Source: Symbiodinium natans (taxonomy: Eukaryota; Sar; Dinophyceae; Suessiales; Symbiodiniaceae). From it: a DNA stretch of 52,500 nt. The position numbers and the translations under genes are program-made. Shown piece after piece: positions 17,451 through 29,531 of this stretch (the stretch's first letter is position 1; every line of letters begins with the position of its first letter). The notes under the pieces were generated by a model. That model did not search any database. It was given only the letters and a program-made list of their open reading frames with translations, and was not told the origin of the DNA. The stretch covers positions 172,441 to 224,940 of the forward strand of contig CAJNDS010002713.1 in NCBI GenBank assembly GCA_905221605.1, given 5' to 3'.

Positions 17451-17750
17451 CCCTAAACCCTAAACCCTAAACCCTAAACCCTAAACCCTAAACCCTAAAC
17501 CCCAAACCCTAAACCCTAAACCCCAAACCTAAACCCTAAACCCTAAACCCTAAACCCTGAACCCTGAACCCTGAACCCTAAACCCTAAACCCTAAACCCT
17601 AAACCCTAAACCCTAAACCCTAAACCCTAAACCCTAAACCAAAACCCTAAACCCTGGACCCTAAACCATAAAACCCTAAACCCTGAACCCTAAACCCTAA
17701 ACCAAAACCCTAAACCCTGGACCCTAAACCATAAAACCCTAAACCCTCTA
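17451..17750 (-). repeat. CCCTAAA array with higher-order duplicates
   Basis: Over thirty units, mostly CCCTAAA with a CCCTGAA block. A roughly 60-base stretch containing CCAAAACCCTAAACCCTGG is repeated nearly exactly (about 17638-17690 and 17700-17750), so the array also grew by larger duplications. Confidence 0.9.
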
Positions 17751-18690
17751 TGCTCGGGGCTCCCCCATCGCCTTGGCTCAGGCTTCAGCAAAAGAAGGCC
17801 GCCGTCTCGGGAAGCCGGATGGTTGTTCTTTGGGTTTGTAGGGTTTTCTGAGTTTTGAGGGTTTTTCGGGTATTGAGGGTTTGTTAGGGTTAATTACTAG
17901 GGTTTAAGTTTGCCAGGTTTAGGGCAGGGTTCCACGAACGCCTCAAAGATGGGGCTGCCACCCAAAACCCCAAACCGAACCCCCAAGCCCGAACGCCGAA
18001 ACCCTGAGCCCCAACAAAAGCCTATATAAACCCCAAACCCCAAAAGCCCAAAAAACAAGCTTCCTTAGCGATTTTCAAGAGTCTAAGGTTGGAAGCACGG
18101 GCCCTTAGCATGGTCGGAGTGTGTGGCTTTAGGGGCTTGGGGTTATAGGGTTACAGGGTTTAGGGTCTAGGGTTTAAGCCGTTTAGGGGCGTTTAGGGCA
18201 TTTAGGGTTCTTTGGGTTGATAGGGGCTTTTTTGGGGGGAACAGTTTGGGGGGTCAGGGGCTGAGGGCCCAAAGCAACTGCCCGACTAACCCTGTTCCAA
18301 CCCCGGCCCCCCTGTGATCTCATTGCAGCTGATGGCTCGGGAGACGCCAGTCCTAAGGCCCCAAGCCCTAGAAACTCCATGAACCCTACCAACCCTACGA
18401 ACCCTTATGAACCAACCCTATGAACCCGTATGCGCCCTATGTAAAAACCCTGGAAATTCTATGAGCCTGGAGCCCACCCTGTTGTCCTGTACCAGGACTT
18501 GGGTGAAATGAGCCATAGTAAGCCCAATGGACCCTAGAAATCCTCTAGTTTATGGGATTTGGGGCGTTTTGTTTTTGGAAGGAGAACTTGGGGGTTGTAT
18601 GGTTCTAAGGGTTTCGGGGTTTAGGACCCTAAACAACCCATAAGGCCGTCAACCAAGAGAGCTTAAGAATCTCGGCGGGAATTCCCGAAG

Positions 18691-21086
18691 GTCCCGCTAC
18701 CAAGGGCCAGGGGCCACAGCCCAAGCAGGACAATCCGAAGCGCGAGGTAAGCCCCTACGCCCTACACAGGCCTTAAACCCTAAACCCTGCCTAAACCCCA
18801 GCGCCCTAAACCCTAAACCCGAAACCCTAAACCCTAAACCCCCTGACACCCGTTTGGGTGCGGGGTTTGGGGCTTAAGGCATTAAGAGGTGATAGGGTTT
18901 CATCGGAAGCCTTTCGGGGTGGCACCCTCAACTCCTACCCCCACTCCGCCCCGACAGCTCTCCCAAAAAAACACAGGCCGCCCACGGCCCTACCCCACGA
19001 AAGACTGCCCGGTTCGGGGCTACAGGCTTTTTTGGGGAGAGTGGGCCTTGGATGCTTCCGCACTGTACGCTCAACCCTCGGCCCTAAGCCCTAAATCCCG
19101 ACTCCCAGAGATGAAAGCCCGAAAGTTCCACAGGACCCACGTGCAGAGCCTATCTCACACGCTTGGCGGAAGGCCCTGAACCCTGCCTGTATGGTCACTT
19201 CTCTAACAATATGGTCCCTCTTGGGGTCCTTATTGGCGCCACCGCCGTGACGGAATGAAGAAGTCTTATGGAAAGTAAGCAGTTGGCTTGAGTTTAGGCC
19301 TAAACCCTAAAAGGAAGAGGTTTGGGTGGCTTTGCCGCCTCGGACGGCGTGGGGTGCGAGAAAAATGTTAGATGGCCTTCCACTATCGGGCCAAAGCTGC
19401 TCTTCGGGCCTCACGAAGCTTTCGAGCTTGTTCCAAAACCTAACCTTCACAGCATCTACGCCCTATCACAGCAAACCCTAAACCCTAAACCCTAAACCCT
19501 AAACCCTAAACCCTAAACCCTAAACCCTAAACGCTAAACCCTAAACCCTAAACCCTAAACCCTAAACCCTAAACCCTAAACCCTAAACCCTAAACCCTAA
19601 ACCCTAAACCCTAAACCCCCGAACCCTACACCCTCCATGTCTGACTAGCCCCCAACAGCCCTTGGAGGATTCCGACGAGGAGGATCCCGAGGTCGGACAT
19701 GTTTCGAGTTTGGGTTTAGGGGTTTTGGGGGTTCAGGGGTTTAGGGCTTTGGGGGGTTTAGGATTTAAGGGTAGGGGTTTAGGGTCTAGGGGTTTAAGGT
19801 AGGAGTTTCGGGGGTTAGAGTTTGGGCTTAGGGGTCTAGGGGTTTAGGGGATTAGGGTAGGGGGTTTGTAGGGCTTGTCGGTGCTTTAGGCTCAGGGATT
19901 CCAGGGTCCCCTATCGGGATCTCGAAACCATGGTGCAGCACTGGGAGCAGGTGAGACTTTCGAAGCTAGGGTGGGCGGGGTCCACATATGGTTCTCCGAG
20001 AGGTTCCAGGCGTTGCGGCCGATGGCAGGGGCTTAGAGGGTTTAAAGGGTCTGAAGGCTTTACAGGGTTTAATTTCAGGGTTTAAAGGGTTTTCAGGGTT
20101 TAAGAGTGTTTACAGGGTTTACAGAGTGTACAGGGGTTAAAGGATTTTTAAAGCGTTTACAGGGTTTACGGGGCTTACAAGGTTGAGGGTAAGGGTGCTC
20201 CTACCCAGACGGCCCAACATTCGCGGCAAGTACTCACTTTGGGCACAAGGATGCCCTTGAACGCTGGCCTCGTGAACGTACGGCAAGTATGGGGTCCTTA
20301 AGGGAGGCTTGAGTTGAGGGTTTGGGGTTTGGGGTTTGGGGTTTGGGGTTTGGGGTTTGGGGTTTGGGGTTTGGGGTTTGGGGTAATGTTGACTTCACAT
20401 TAGGAATTCCCGCTACAATTATAAAATCCAGCTGCCGGAACACAATAATATAGCCCCCCACAATTATTAAATCAAGCCCGGAATATTTCTTTTGTACAGG
20501 CGATGTTTTGTAATTAGCTTAAACTTATAAGTTTCAGGGTGTTTGAAGAGAATGAGTTTAGAGCTTGCTGGCTGCAGACACTCTCTTTTGCAGTGGCAGA
20601 GGCTCGCGGTAGAGGCTCACTTAGCCCACTGTGGTGGCACCGTGACAGCTAGATCGAAGCAGAGTTGCCTCATGTAGAATCGCTCTGCAGTACTAGTACT
20701 ACTAGTACTAGTACTGGTACTACTACCTAATACTAAAACTAATAGTACTTCCTACCAGGATTTAGGCGAATATAATTAAGGAGGCCCTGGCCAGAGAGAT
20801 TGATCAATCAAGGGGGGGGGGGTTTATTAATGCGAAGTCAACATTACCCAGGGACCCCTTGGGGAAGCTTAGGGAGCCTTAGGGAGTAGTGGGGAGTATT
20901 AGGGAACCTTGAGTTACATTCACCCCATGAACCCGCTTCCCGTATAAGAGCCCTATATCAATTATGGCAGAGCATTAGCCGAATCCCCTGTTCTGCCGTG
21001 GCCCGAAGACCATGCTAAGGGATCCCGGATTCTTTGCAGAGGTTCTGGCCATGGCGAAAGAAGATGCCGAGCCTTCCTGCACTTAG
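18691..21086 (+). CDS. Four-exon chain with stop codon, unknown protein (5' incomplete)
   Basis: Exons 18691-18746, 19659-19691, 19905-19950 and 21040-21086 have agreeing phases. They read PATKGQGPQPKQDNPKRE, PLEDSDEEDPE, GPLSGSRNHGAALGA and EVLAMAKEDAEPSCT, then TAG. Donors are GTAAGC, GTCGGA and GTGAGA; acceptors AG. The encoded tail is hydrophilic with an acidic cluster and resembles a disordered C-terminus. For the third exon another frame (ending HWEQ) is also protein-like but breaks the phase. An earlier exon may be about 17776-17818. No family recognised. Confidence 0.4.
19475..19620 (-). repeat. CCCTAAA array, about 20 copies
   Basis: Almost perfect heptamers with one CGCTAAA, about 40 bases upstream of the exon at 19659. 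Confidence 0.95.
20316..20390 (+). repeat. Pure TTTGGGG array
   Basis: About ten consecutive TTTGGGG units with no TTTAGGG among them, ending exactly at the left terminus of an inverted-repeat element (20391). Confidence 0.9.
20391..20849. mobile_element. 459-bp terminal-inverted-repeat element
   Basis: The left end GGGTAATGTTGACTTCACAT and the right end, read on the minus strand, GGGTAATGTTGACTTCGCAT match at all but one of these 20 positions, followed by TTA on both. The interior is AT-rich with AGTACT palindromes (20690-20740) and has no plausible transposase, so it is probably a non-autonomous DNA transposon. No clear target duplication was seen; the left end abuts a TTTGGGG array. Confidence 0.65.
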
Positions 21087-21180
21087 TTGTTGCTGGCCGA
21101 GTCTTTGCAAGTTGTGGATTGTGCTGGTAGGGTCTTTAGGGATTCGGGATTTTTCTGTGGGCTCGCCACCCGCCTCGCAG

Positions 21181-22208
21181 ATCTGTGCACGTTCGGCCGA
21201 GGAGCGCGCCGCTGCGAGTGCAGATGTGGTGGACGCTTGGCTTAGAGAATGCCGGTTGTTGACGGACGTCTTCGGAGTCTTCGGGCGGCTTCCGCCCAGG
21301 TTATCCCAGTGAAGGCTCCTGCAATTCGGAGCAGCTGTCTTCGTTCAGGACCGTGTTGAGAAGTTCGTGCTCGACGACGACTTCGACTATGACAACTGTG
21401 CCTCGGCACGTTTCGACGGAGACTTTGCTTTGCTCACTCCCGGCACCGCCCTGAACTTACGAAATCCCCACCTTAAGAGTTCAAGACCTTCCATTTTGGC
21501 AGGTTGCCTTTGGCCGGTGCATGAAATTTCATAAGGTTTGCATTACTTAACACAGCTATGACAAGGTTTCTTGTAAGAATGCTAAGTTGCAGCTTCCTGG
21601 TACTCACCTACAAGAACGCAACATAGGGCCTTTGGGCTCCCAACACATCCGAAGGAAGGAGGAGGAGCTTGAGGGCTGGAGGTCGGATCACTGTCAAGCA
21701 GACCCACAGCCCTATAAAAGCGCGGTTGAGGGTTCAGGGTCTTAGGGCTCAAGCGTCCCTAGGGCGTGGGGTTGAAGGTTTAGGGTTTAGCAGGCTTGAG
21801 GGCCCTACGCTTCCCCCTCCCCTCCTCAACCCTAAACCCTAAACCCTAAACCCTAAACCCTAAACCCTAAACCCTAAACCCTAAACCCTAAACCCTAAAC
21901 CCTAAACCCTAAACCCTAAACCCTAAACCCTAAACCCTAAACCCTAAACCCTAAAAACCCTAAACCCTAAACCCTAAACCCTAAACCCTAAACCCTAAAC
22001 CCTAAACCCTAAACCCTAAACCTAAATCCTAAACCCGAAACCCGAAACCCGAAACCCGAAACCCGAAACCCTAAACCCTAAACCCTAAACCCTAGACCCT
22101 AAACCCCAAACCCTATACCCTAAAAACTGTGGCAGGTCCACTCTCCGCCCCCGAGTATCCCTACGACCAGCGCCCGCGGCCGACTCCGCCGCCCTTTGCC
22201 AAAGCGGG
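21181..22208 (+). CDS. Three-exon chain, unknown protein (partial)
   Basis: Exons 21181-21267, 21349-21442 and 22136-22208 keep phase. They read ICARSAEERAAASADVVDAW plus nine residues; DRVEKFVLDDDFDYDNCASA plus eleven; and, after a split Gly codon, PLSAPEYPYDQRPRPTPP plus five. The first intron (81 bases, GT-AG) holds no telomere repeats. The second (GC-AG) ends with a long CCCTAAA array. The content suggests a helical segment, an acidic segment and a proline-rich tail. No family recognised. Start and stop not found. Confidence 0.4.
21825..22125 (-). repeat. CCCTAAA array with CCCGAAA block, about 40 copies
   Basis: A long nearly perfect CCCTAAA run with five consecutive CCCGAAA units (about 22034-22068) inside it. 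It lies just upstream of the exon at 22136. Confidence 0.95.
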
Positions 22209-22892
22209 GTCAAAACGTCGACGCGGGGGGGTTCCGAATTCTCATTTGAAAGGGTTTAGGGTTTAGGGTTTGGGGTTTAGGGTTTTGGGTTTAGGGTTGT
22301 TTTCAGCTTAGGGCCTCGAGTCATGCTTTACGCACCTATGCGATGCTATGCTACGTAGCTCACATTGAATCGACATGATCACACCAGCGCTGAGAACTAC
22401 AGGACGCGAACGCGGCATGCTTTGTCGTGGCGACGGAAGAATTACTAACAACATTCCCCTATGTTCCCTATATAATTCTACTGTAATCGCTCCCCAAACC
22501 CTTTTCTAAGTATTCAGGCCCCATATAGTAGGGGTTTGGAAGTTTTAGGGTCTGCAAACCCTAAAACTTCTCAACGCCGCAGTCTTGTTTGTCTCGGCAT
22601 CCCTCATTTGGTCCAAGGTTTAGGGTCAGGGTTTAGGAGCTGTCGGCTGTTGGCAGTTTTTGGCACATGTGGCGATCGGTGCCCAAGATCGCAAGATGGC
22701 AAAGCTGTGTCTAATGAGTAGCTTCGGGTTGTATTGCGAATCTAGAGTCTCTAGTGTTCGGGCTGACAGCGGCTTCAGGGAAGTGTTAACGGTTGCCCGA
22801 ACAGCTGCCCTTGTCGCGGCCTTTGCTTTGCTCAAGCCTGGCCTGGCATCACCCCGAACACGAAACCCTGAACCCTTCTAGCCCCAGGTTGG

Positions 22893-22893
<1 letters not shown>

Positions 22894-22941
<48 letters not shown>

Positions 22942-22954
22942 ACTACTACTACTA

Positions 22955-23040
<86 letters not shown>

Positions 23041-23065
23041 GCTACTGCTACTGCTACTGCTACTG

Positions 23066-23133
<68 letters not shown>
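22894..23133. repeat. ACT/GCT trinucleotide microsatellite, 240 bp
   Basis: Blocks of ACT, GCT and alternating ACTGCT: (ACT)n, (GCT)n, (ACT)n, (ACTGCT)n, (GCT)n. All frames are open on both strands, giving poly-Leu or poly-Ala/Val translations that I do not treat as genes. Confidence 0.95.
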
Positions 23134-23139
<6 letters not shown>

Positions 23140-23653
23140 ACGGCTGTTGCTATGCTAGTGACTACTGCTCCTTGTAACAATGGGGACTATTCTGATCAGA
23201 ACAAGCCCTCCCCCAAGAGGACTTCGAGACCACACCCATGAGCATCCCGACCCGGCCCTCTGCATTCATTCCTCTTATGCAATGTGGGGGAAACTCCATG
23301 GCGTTGCGCCACTGTTGGGGACTTCTCCCCAGCCAGGCCCCTAAACCCGAAGCCCCCCGCGTCTGGAGGCCGAAGCACCCCCCCCTTCCGCCCGGGGAAA
23401 AATAAAGGAAGTGCAGCGTGAAAGTCGACGCAGGGTCTTCTGAATTCGTACAAGTGCTCGGTTAATTTCTTCTGATTACTTCATGCTTGTGTACTCTTGC
23501 ATAACCAACCATTGGATCCCTTTAGACAATGCCTATGTTTCTGTTTATGAGTCTAAGTCTTGGAATCTACAGACTGCTATGTGGAGGCGGAAGCATGCTT
23601 TTGTCGGATACCAAAGAGAAGGCGTCTACCCAACCTAAACCCCCAGCATCCCT

Positions 23654-23763
23654 AAAACTTTGTCATAGTGGGCTAACATTTTTGATTTTTAAGGGTACTG
23701 AAACTCAATAAGGAATAGAATGTTAAGTTTTGCATACTATCCCAACCATGAACTAGAAAACAC
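23654..23763. mobile_element. Fold-back element, family F4 copy
   Basis: The left end CTTTGTCATAGTGGG pairs imperfectly with the right end CCCAACCATGAACTAGAAA. A second copy with the same two ends lies at 47472-47560. Confidence 0.45.
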
Positions 23764-24486
23764 GCCTTCACGGTTCCTGAGCAGCTGGGCTTGCAGGTGT
23801 CCAGCCGCCCGGCCCTACCAACTTCATGGGTTCAGGGTTTGGGGTTTAGGGTTTAGGGTTTAAGGTTTAGGGCTTCGAAAAATCTGCACAGCTCCCTGGG
23901 CCCACCTTACACCCCCCCAACCCTCAACCCCCAAACCCGGAGCAAGAAGAAAGCCCTAAGCGCCCCTGAGCCCCCCAAACCCCCCACACCCCTCAACCCC
24001 ACGCCCCGCCCCGAAACTAAACTGTAAACCCTAAATCCCTAAACCCAAATCCCTAAGCCCTAAACCCCAAGCCCTAAACCCTAAACCCCAAACCCTATAA
24101 GCCCTAAACCCCTAAGCCCTAAACTCCTGTAAGCGCTTGAGCCCCCGGGCCATGGCCGCTGGCGGGCTTGAGATGCTAGGCGCGCCTCCGCCGGGGGCGC
24201 CCAGCGCTTCATGTGTGGGAAGGGGAGGGAGGGGGGGAGGTTTAGGGTTGAGGGTTTAGGGTTGAGGGTTTAGGGTTTAGGGTTGAGGGTTTAGGGGTTC
24301 TTGTTGGCTCCTTGGGGCTTCAGAGGTCTCAGCTTTTTTTATATTCAGATGAACATAAGTCCAGGGGGACATCGGTAGAATGAGGGTGAAGGGGAGTATG
24401 GTCAGGACTGGGAGTTGAACGTAACATGCAACATGTTTGTGTTTTGTGGTATAAACTTCGGGATGCTCGCCCGCTGAAGAGGGACT

Positions 24487-24543
24487 TTGATAGGGGGGTA
24501 CTAGAATCCCCATGAAGGACTGTTAGTATAAGGGGGAAGCATC
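24487..24543. mobile_element. Right half of an F2 fold-back element
   Basis: Carries GGTACTAGAATCCCCATGAA, then GGACTGTTAGTATAAGGGGG and AAGCATC, matching the right arm of the F2 copies at 15472-15582 and 50670-50768. The left arm is missing. Confidence 0.5.
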
Positions 24544-24838
24544 GTAATGTAGATTTCCATCCACCTGAACTGAAGACACCTGGTGGCCTTCGTGAAGTAT
24601 GTCGCGGAAGTCATCGTCCCAAGTGGAATCCTCACACCTGTGGGTGGCGAGTGTTGTGAGTCCGGCATTTTTGAGACGAATCCAGGGGGCTGGAAGGGTA
24701 AGAAGCCTTTCTATTCCCTGATTCAGGCCCGTTCAGGGGCTTCTTTGCGCACCCGAAACCGAAACCCTAAACCCTATACATCCTATAAACCCTAAACCCT
24801 AAACCCGAAACCCTAAACCCTACTTGGGGAATATGAAG

Positions 24839-25982
24839 ACGTGCTCACTCGCTGGATCCATACGAGCATTCTGGGGCCCAGGAAACCGTCACCACCTGAC
24901 GATGCGCGGCTGCAAGGCATCTTTGCGGAGGCCTGTCCCTAAACCCCAAACCCCAAACCCTAAACCCCTAAACTCTAAACCCACAACCCTGAACTCTAAA
25001 CCCGAAACCCTAAACCCTAAACCCCACACCCTAAACCCCAAACCCTCAACTCGGTCAGGATCACTTCAGGGTTGAGGCGTTTGGGCTTTGCATTTGGCCT
25101 CGGGTTTCAAGAATCCTGATCGATGCGGATACGGATTGGGGGTTGTGCCCGTACGGGCTCATGCTTCGGCAGGATTGGGTTTCGCCGCTTTTCGGTGCTT
25201 TTGTAAGTTGCTGGGGCAACACCTTTGGGCAACACCTCCACCGTGACCCCGCACATGTCGAAACTAGAGTAACTGTGGGGGTTGTGCCCTGATCCCTAAA
25301 CCCGAAACCCTGAACCCTAAACCCTAAACGTGTCCTGCAGGTCTCCAAATGGAGAGGCGACATCCGGGACTGGCGCAAGCTGTGCGTCGAGGCGACCGCC
25401 GAGCAGCTCAAGGCATGCCGCCGGTCTTTGGGGGAGTTCAATGCAAGCAAAAACAGCACCCCTGAACCCTGAACCCTGAACCCTAAACCCTAAACCCTAA
25501 ACCCTAAACCCTAAACCCTAAACCCTAAACCCTAAACAAGGGTTCCAGTCAAAAACACGGAATATTGCCCACTACCTACAATGTGAGACAAGAGCCCTCA
25601 ATACAAGCCACAGGCTTGTGCGGCTGAAACCTAATGAGCCCCCCCCCCTCACATCACAATTCTGTGTATGACTTGAGGGTTTGCCTCTTTGTACTTATAC
25701 AAGAACGAGTAATTATCATGGTAGATGTTCAGAATGATAATTCACATGGAAATAAACCCTAAACCAACACCCAGAACCCTAAACCAAGAATGATAACAAT
25801 GATACCCGAAACCCTAAACCCTAAGCCCTAAACCCGAAACCCTAAACCCTAAACCCTTAACCCCGAACCCTAAACCCTACATGTACTGGTAACAAATTCC
25901 CTGTGCCCTTGCAGGAGCTGCAGCGCAGTGAGCCGCCGCCCAGGACGCCGCGGCTCTACTCCACCCACCTGAGGCTCCTGGG
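24839..25982 (+). CDS. Three-exon chain, unknown protein (partial)
   Basis: Exons 24839-24930, 25341-25412 and 25915-25982 keep phase. They read VLTRWIHTSILGPRKPSPPD plus ten residues; VSKWRGDIRDWRKLCVEATA plus four; and ELQRSEPPPRTPRLYSTHLR plus two. The first two donors are GC, the third GT; acceptors AG. The composition is convincing globular protein, but no family was recognised. The first exon may belong with the ATG at 24152. Both introns carry only CCCTAAA-type repeats, so they are exceptions to the inverted-array pattern. Confidence 0.45.
25463..25537 (-). repeat. CCCTGAA then CCCTAAA array
   Basis: Ten units in the intron between exons 25341-25412 and 25915-25982, close to the donor side. 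Confidence 0.85.
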
Positions 25983-28900
25983 GTCCTTTGGAGGACCATA
26001 ATAGAAGGGTTTCGGGGTAGTAGCCCTAAACCCTAAACCCTCAACCCTAAGCCCTAGACCGTAAACCCTAAACCCTAAACCCTAAATCCTAAACCCTAAA
26101 CCCCAAACCCTGAACCCTAAACCCCAAGCCCTACACCTCTGCAAGGCGGCCGTCGTCATCTTTGCTCCAGCGCAGGCGCGAAGGACCGCTTTCAAGAAAT
26201 TCTAAATATAGGCGTCGGAATAGTACGAATAGTCTTCCCTTCTGGTCCCGATGTAAATATACTGCAGCCCTAGATTCTGATTATTAAGGCCCCTACTGCA
26301 GGGTTTCTAGGGATTTTACTTCATAGGGCTTATGATAGGGTTTAGGGGATAGGGTTTCACAGGATTTCTAGGGTTTATAAGGCTTACAATAGGGCTGATA
26401 ATAGGGTTTAATGGGCTTTGGGCGGGTAGGTATTTTCCAACGCTCGATAAATTGCTTGACTAGTGAATGCTTGGACTTGAGATCCCCAAACCCTAAACCC
26501 TAAACCCTAAACCCCGAACCTGAATTGAGAGTCCGCCTCCTGCAGGACTTCTCCAGGCCGTGGCCGTGGGCACCCTCCAGGCCGTGGCATCGTGCAAGGG
26601 CATTTTGGGGGCTTGTGGGGTTTAGGGTTTAGGGTGTAGGGTTTAGGCTTTGCGGGGTTCAGGGTTTGTGGGGTTTAGGGTTTAGTGTTTGTAAGGTTTC
26701 GGGTTTCGGGGGTTGGGGCTTGGAGTTTAGGGTGTAGGGGGGTAGGGTTTAGTGTTTAGGGTTGGTTTAGGGTTTAGGGTTTAGGGTTTAGGGTTTCGGG
26801 TTTCGGGTTTCGGGTTTCGGGTTTCGGATCTGCGCTTTCGAGTGACTTTTCCCCTTACCTCATTGTGCCTACAACAGGGTTTCCTTTTTCTTATTCCATC
26901 ACTGTTTCTACGCACCAAACCAAGCCCAATAAAGCTACAGTTCTAACGAGCCCCAATCATGTCCCTATTGGCCACAATTCCTGTTAGGGGGTGGGCCTGG
27001 CTTCCAAACCCGCAACAGGGGATTTTTGTTGCTTTCCGTTCTGGGGTTCAAGAGGATCTTACTTACGAAGTTTTTCTAAAGGACTTTCCTGGAACCGCGT
27101 TCTTCCGAGGCTTGCCAAGATGGCTCATATTGGTCTCCCAGCCTCTTGACAGGGTGGGTAAAGGTGTTTAGCAATCTGACTTTCGGGGGGTGGTTCCGGA
27201 GTGTTGTCGTTTGGCGACGCACCTGAGGACGCACATTCAGGGACTCGGGTGTTCGACTCGGGTTGGAAAAAGTTTGTGCAGGTTGTTGGGCTGTCCGGAG
27301 CCCACGTGCTTGGAAGCATGTGGCCTGAGGAAGGACCATACATGCTGCAGTTCAGTTCTCGAAGTTGGGGCACTTTCCTTACTAATTCCTTATGGTCCCA
27401 TGGCAGATCCCCACCCCGCAGCCCAAAGCCTCACGCGCAACATAGTGGCTCGTGCGTAGCTTCGCCCCCTGAGAAACCGCCTGAGCCACCAAATCATGAA
27501 GCATCATGAGCCAATGGTTCCCAGGCTACCAAGCACCCGCGAAGCGGCAGATTGAGCTGCGAGCGCCGCTGTGAAGAGATCAGATGAGGGCATCGCCAAA
27601 GGGGATTCAGGGCTGGAGGTTCAGTGTTTCAAATCGACCTGAATTCTAAACCCTAAACCCCAAACCTAAACCCTAAACCATAACCTCTAAACCCTAAAGA
27701 CCTCCCCCCTCCCCCCCCAAAAACCAACAAAAACAACAGAAAAAGAATTCAGAGCTCAAGAGCTGAAACCGCGCACCTGAAATCCCTAAAGCAGCCGAGC
27801 CCTCCGGGCCTTCAGCGACCCACACCTGAAAACGGCGTTCAATGAGGCCTCTTTGTGTGGTCTAATGTCCAGAGTCGAGGGCTCCCCCCCCCCCCCCCCC
27901 CCCCGGCCCACAATTCGTAAGCCTAAATTCTCAACAAGGCCCTCAGAGCTAAATATTTGGGTCCCGTTGATCCTCATGAGGGTTGTTCAAAACCCCCCCT
28001 TGTCTTCGAGTTGTACTGGGTCGACCATCAGATGATGGAAATGACGGTCCGCGAAAGTCCGCGATGGGCCCGCGAAAGACAAATAGCGTTTCGCGAAGAA
28101 TGGTCGTTTTCCCGTGAAGCAATTTCGAACAACCGTAGAGAACTACCCATGTGGGTGTGTAATTGAATAGAATCCCCGAAAAGGAACCCCCAAACAGGGG
28201 ACCCCCCCCCCCCCCCCCTTATTTTCGGCAATCCCAAACCCTAAACCCTAAACACTAAACCCTAAGCCCTAAGCCCTATAAACCCTAAAGCCTAAAGGGT
28301 CCTCAGAACTCCCGGGACCCATCAGCGAAGGCCCTTGTCCACGGCGTGGACCCGGGCACACGCGGCGCAAGAGCAGCCACTTCCTGCCAGGCCCTTCTGG
28401 TTTAGGGTTTGGGGTTTGGGGTTTGGGGTGTCCTCAGGGTTTGGGGTTCAGAGCCTAAAGCCGAAGTGCAGAACCCCGAGAGCGCGCCCGTACAGGCAAG
28501 CAACAAGCAGCAACAACTGTGCATCTCATCCAGCTGATGGGTTCCCATACTACCCCTAAGCTCACCTCCTCCCTAATTAGGTTCCACATAATTAAGGCTA
28601 TTCAGGGAGAATTAAGCCGAATTAAGACCTAGGGGGGAAGTTAGGGGGGGGAGGTAGTAGAGAGGGGGGTAGTAGGAAAACTCACGATAAACCTTCAGCC
28701 CTCAACCCCAAGCCCCGAATCTTCAACATCCGGTGATCTCACACCTCAGGCCTTTCAACATCCCCGGGAGGACCCATCCAAAGAGCACGATACCCCTTTC
28801 TTAAGGAATATACCATATGTTTTAAAGTGATCCTTCATATGATTTGAGGTTCATTCCTGAATCAAGGGGGTTATGGGGCTCTTTGGGAGCATCCCGTATC

Positions 28901-29531
28901 GCCCTTTGACGTAGTCCATTTTTCAAACAAGAGCTTTCACCAGCTCCCAAACCTTGGCGTGGAAGTGCACCCGTTTGCAAAACCCTAAAAACACCCAAAG
29001 CCCGAAACGCATTCAACCTTGAGACAACTAAACCCTGAAAACCCTATGCCTTCAAGCCCCTGTAGCGTGAAATTCTTCGCAAGGTAGCAAAGACACTCCT
29101 CGGAACTTTCTTCGAAGCTTGTTCCAAACGTTTCCCAAAACGTTCTCCGGACTTGAACCCTGAGTAGTGTCAATGAACCTGCAAAACCCCAACCCCAAAC
29201 CCAAAAAACCGAAGTCCGACAAACCCCAAACCCCAAACCCCAAACGCTATAACAGAAGAAACCCCAAGCCTCCCGAACCCCCAAGCCCTACAAGCCCTGA
29301 AACCCTAAACCCAAACCCCCAAACCTACGAAGCCCACAGACCCTAAACACCCCAAAAGCCTAATCCCCTCCCCCCTAATATGAACCCCCCCTCCCCAACC
29401 CCCTAACATTACATACTCCCATTATAGGTATACTATATATGGGGGCAGGGGGCTTTAATATTCGGGGGCACGTTTAAAATGAATATTCTTGGGAGGGGAC
29501 GAAACTCCTCAACGTCCCTGTAAAAAGGCAG
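25983..29531. other. Unassigned stretch with a few exon-like islands
   Basis: Islands next to AG and GC or GT signals lie at about 26146-26175 (+, AAVVIFAPAQ) and 26546-26590 (+). Larger open frames at 26959-27509 overlap each other in different frames and are not clearly coding. The rest holds degenerate arrays, a TTTAGGG-to-TTTCGGG array (26760-26827), C tracts and an imperfect inverted pair GGTTGTTCAAAA / TTTCGAACAACC (about 27980 and 28125). Confidence 0.35.

Larger units (their letters stand above)
23134..24838. other. Mostly unassigned stretch with a possible first exon
   Basis: No assembled gene. A coding-like ATG in good context at 24152 (GGCCATGGCC; MAAGGLEMLGAPPPGAPS) may start a gene whose later exons are at 24839 onward. 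Another island is about 24582-24620 (AFVKYVAEVI). The rest is degenerate CCCTAAA sequence (23900-24130), a TTTAGGG/TTGAGGG array (24240-24297) and fold-back elements. Confidence 0.35.

Noticed and set aside
20234-20461. Minus-strand frame with NPKPQTP repeats
   Set aside because: Translation of the TTTGGGG array; the same type of frame appears at many arrays.
22793-23180. Long open frames of poly-Leu (+) and poly-Ala/Val (-)
   Set aside because: They are translations of the ACT/GCT microsatellite with no other protein-like content.
26959-27509. Overlapping open frames of 70-102 codons on both strands
   Set aside because: Several frames are open over the same bases, none has recognisable motifs or clear splice signals, so coding is not supported.
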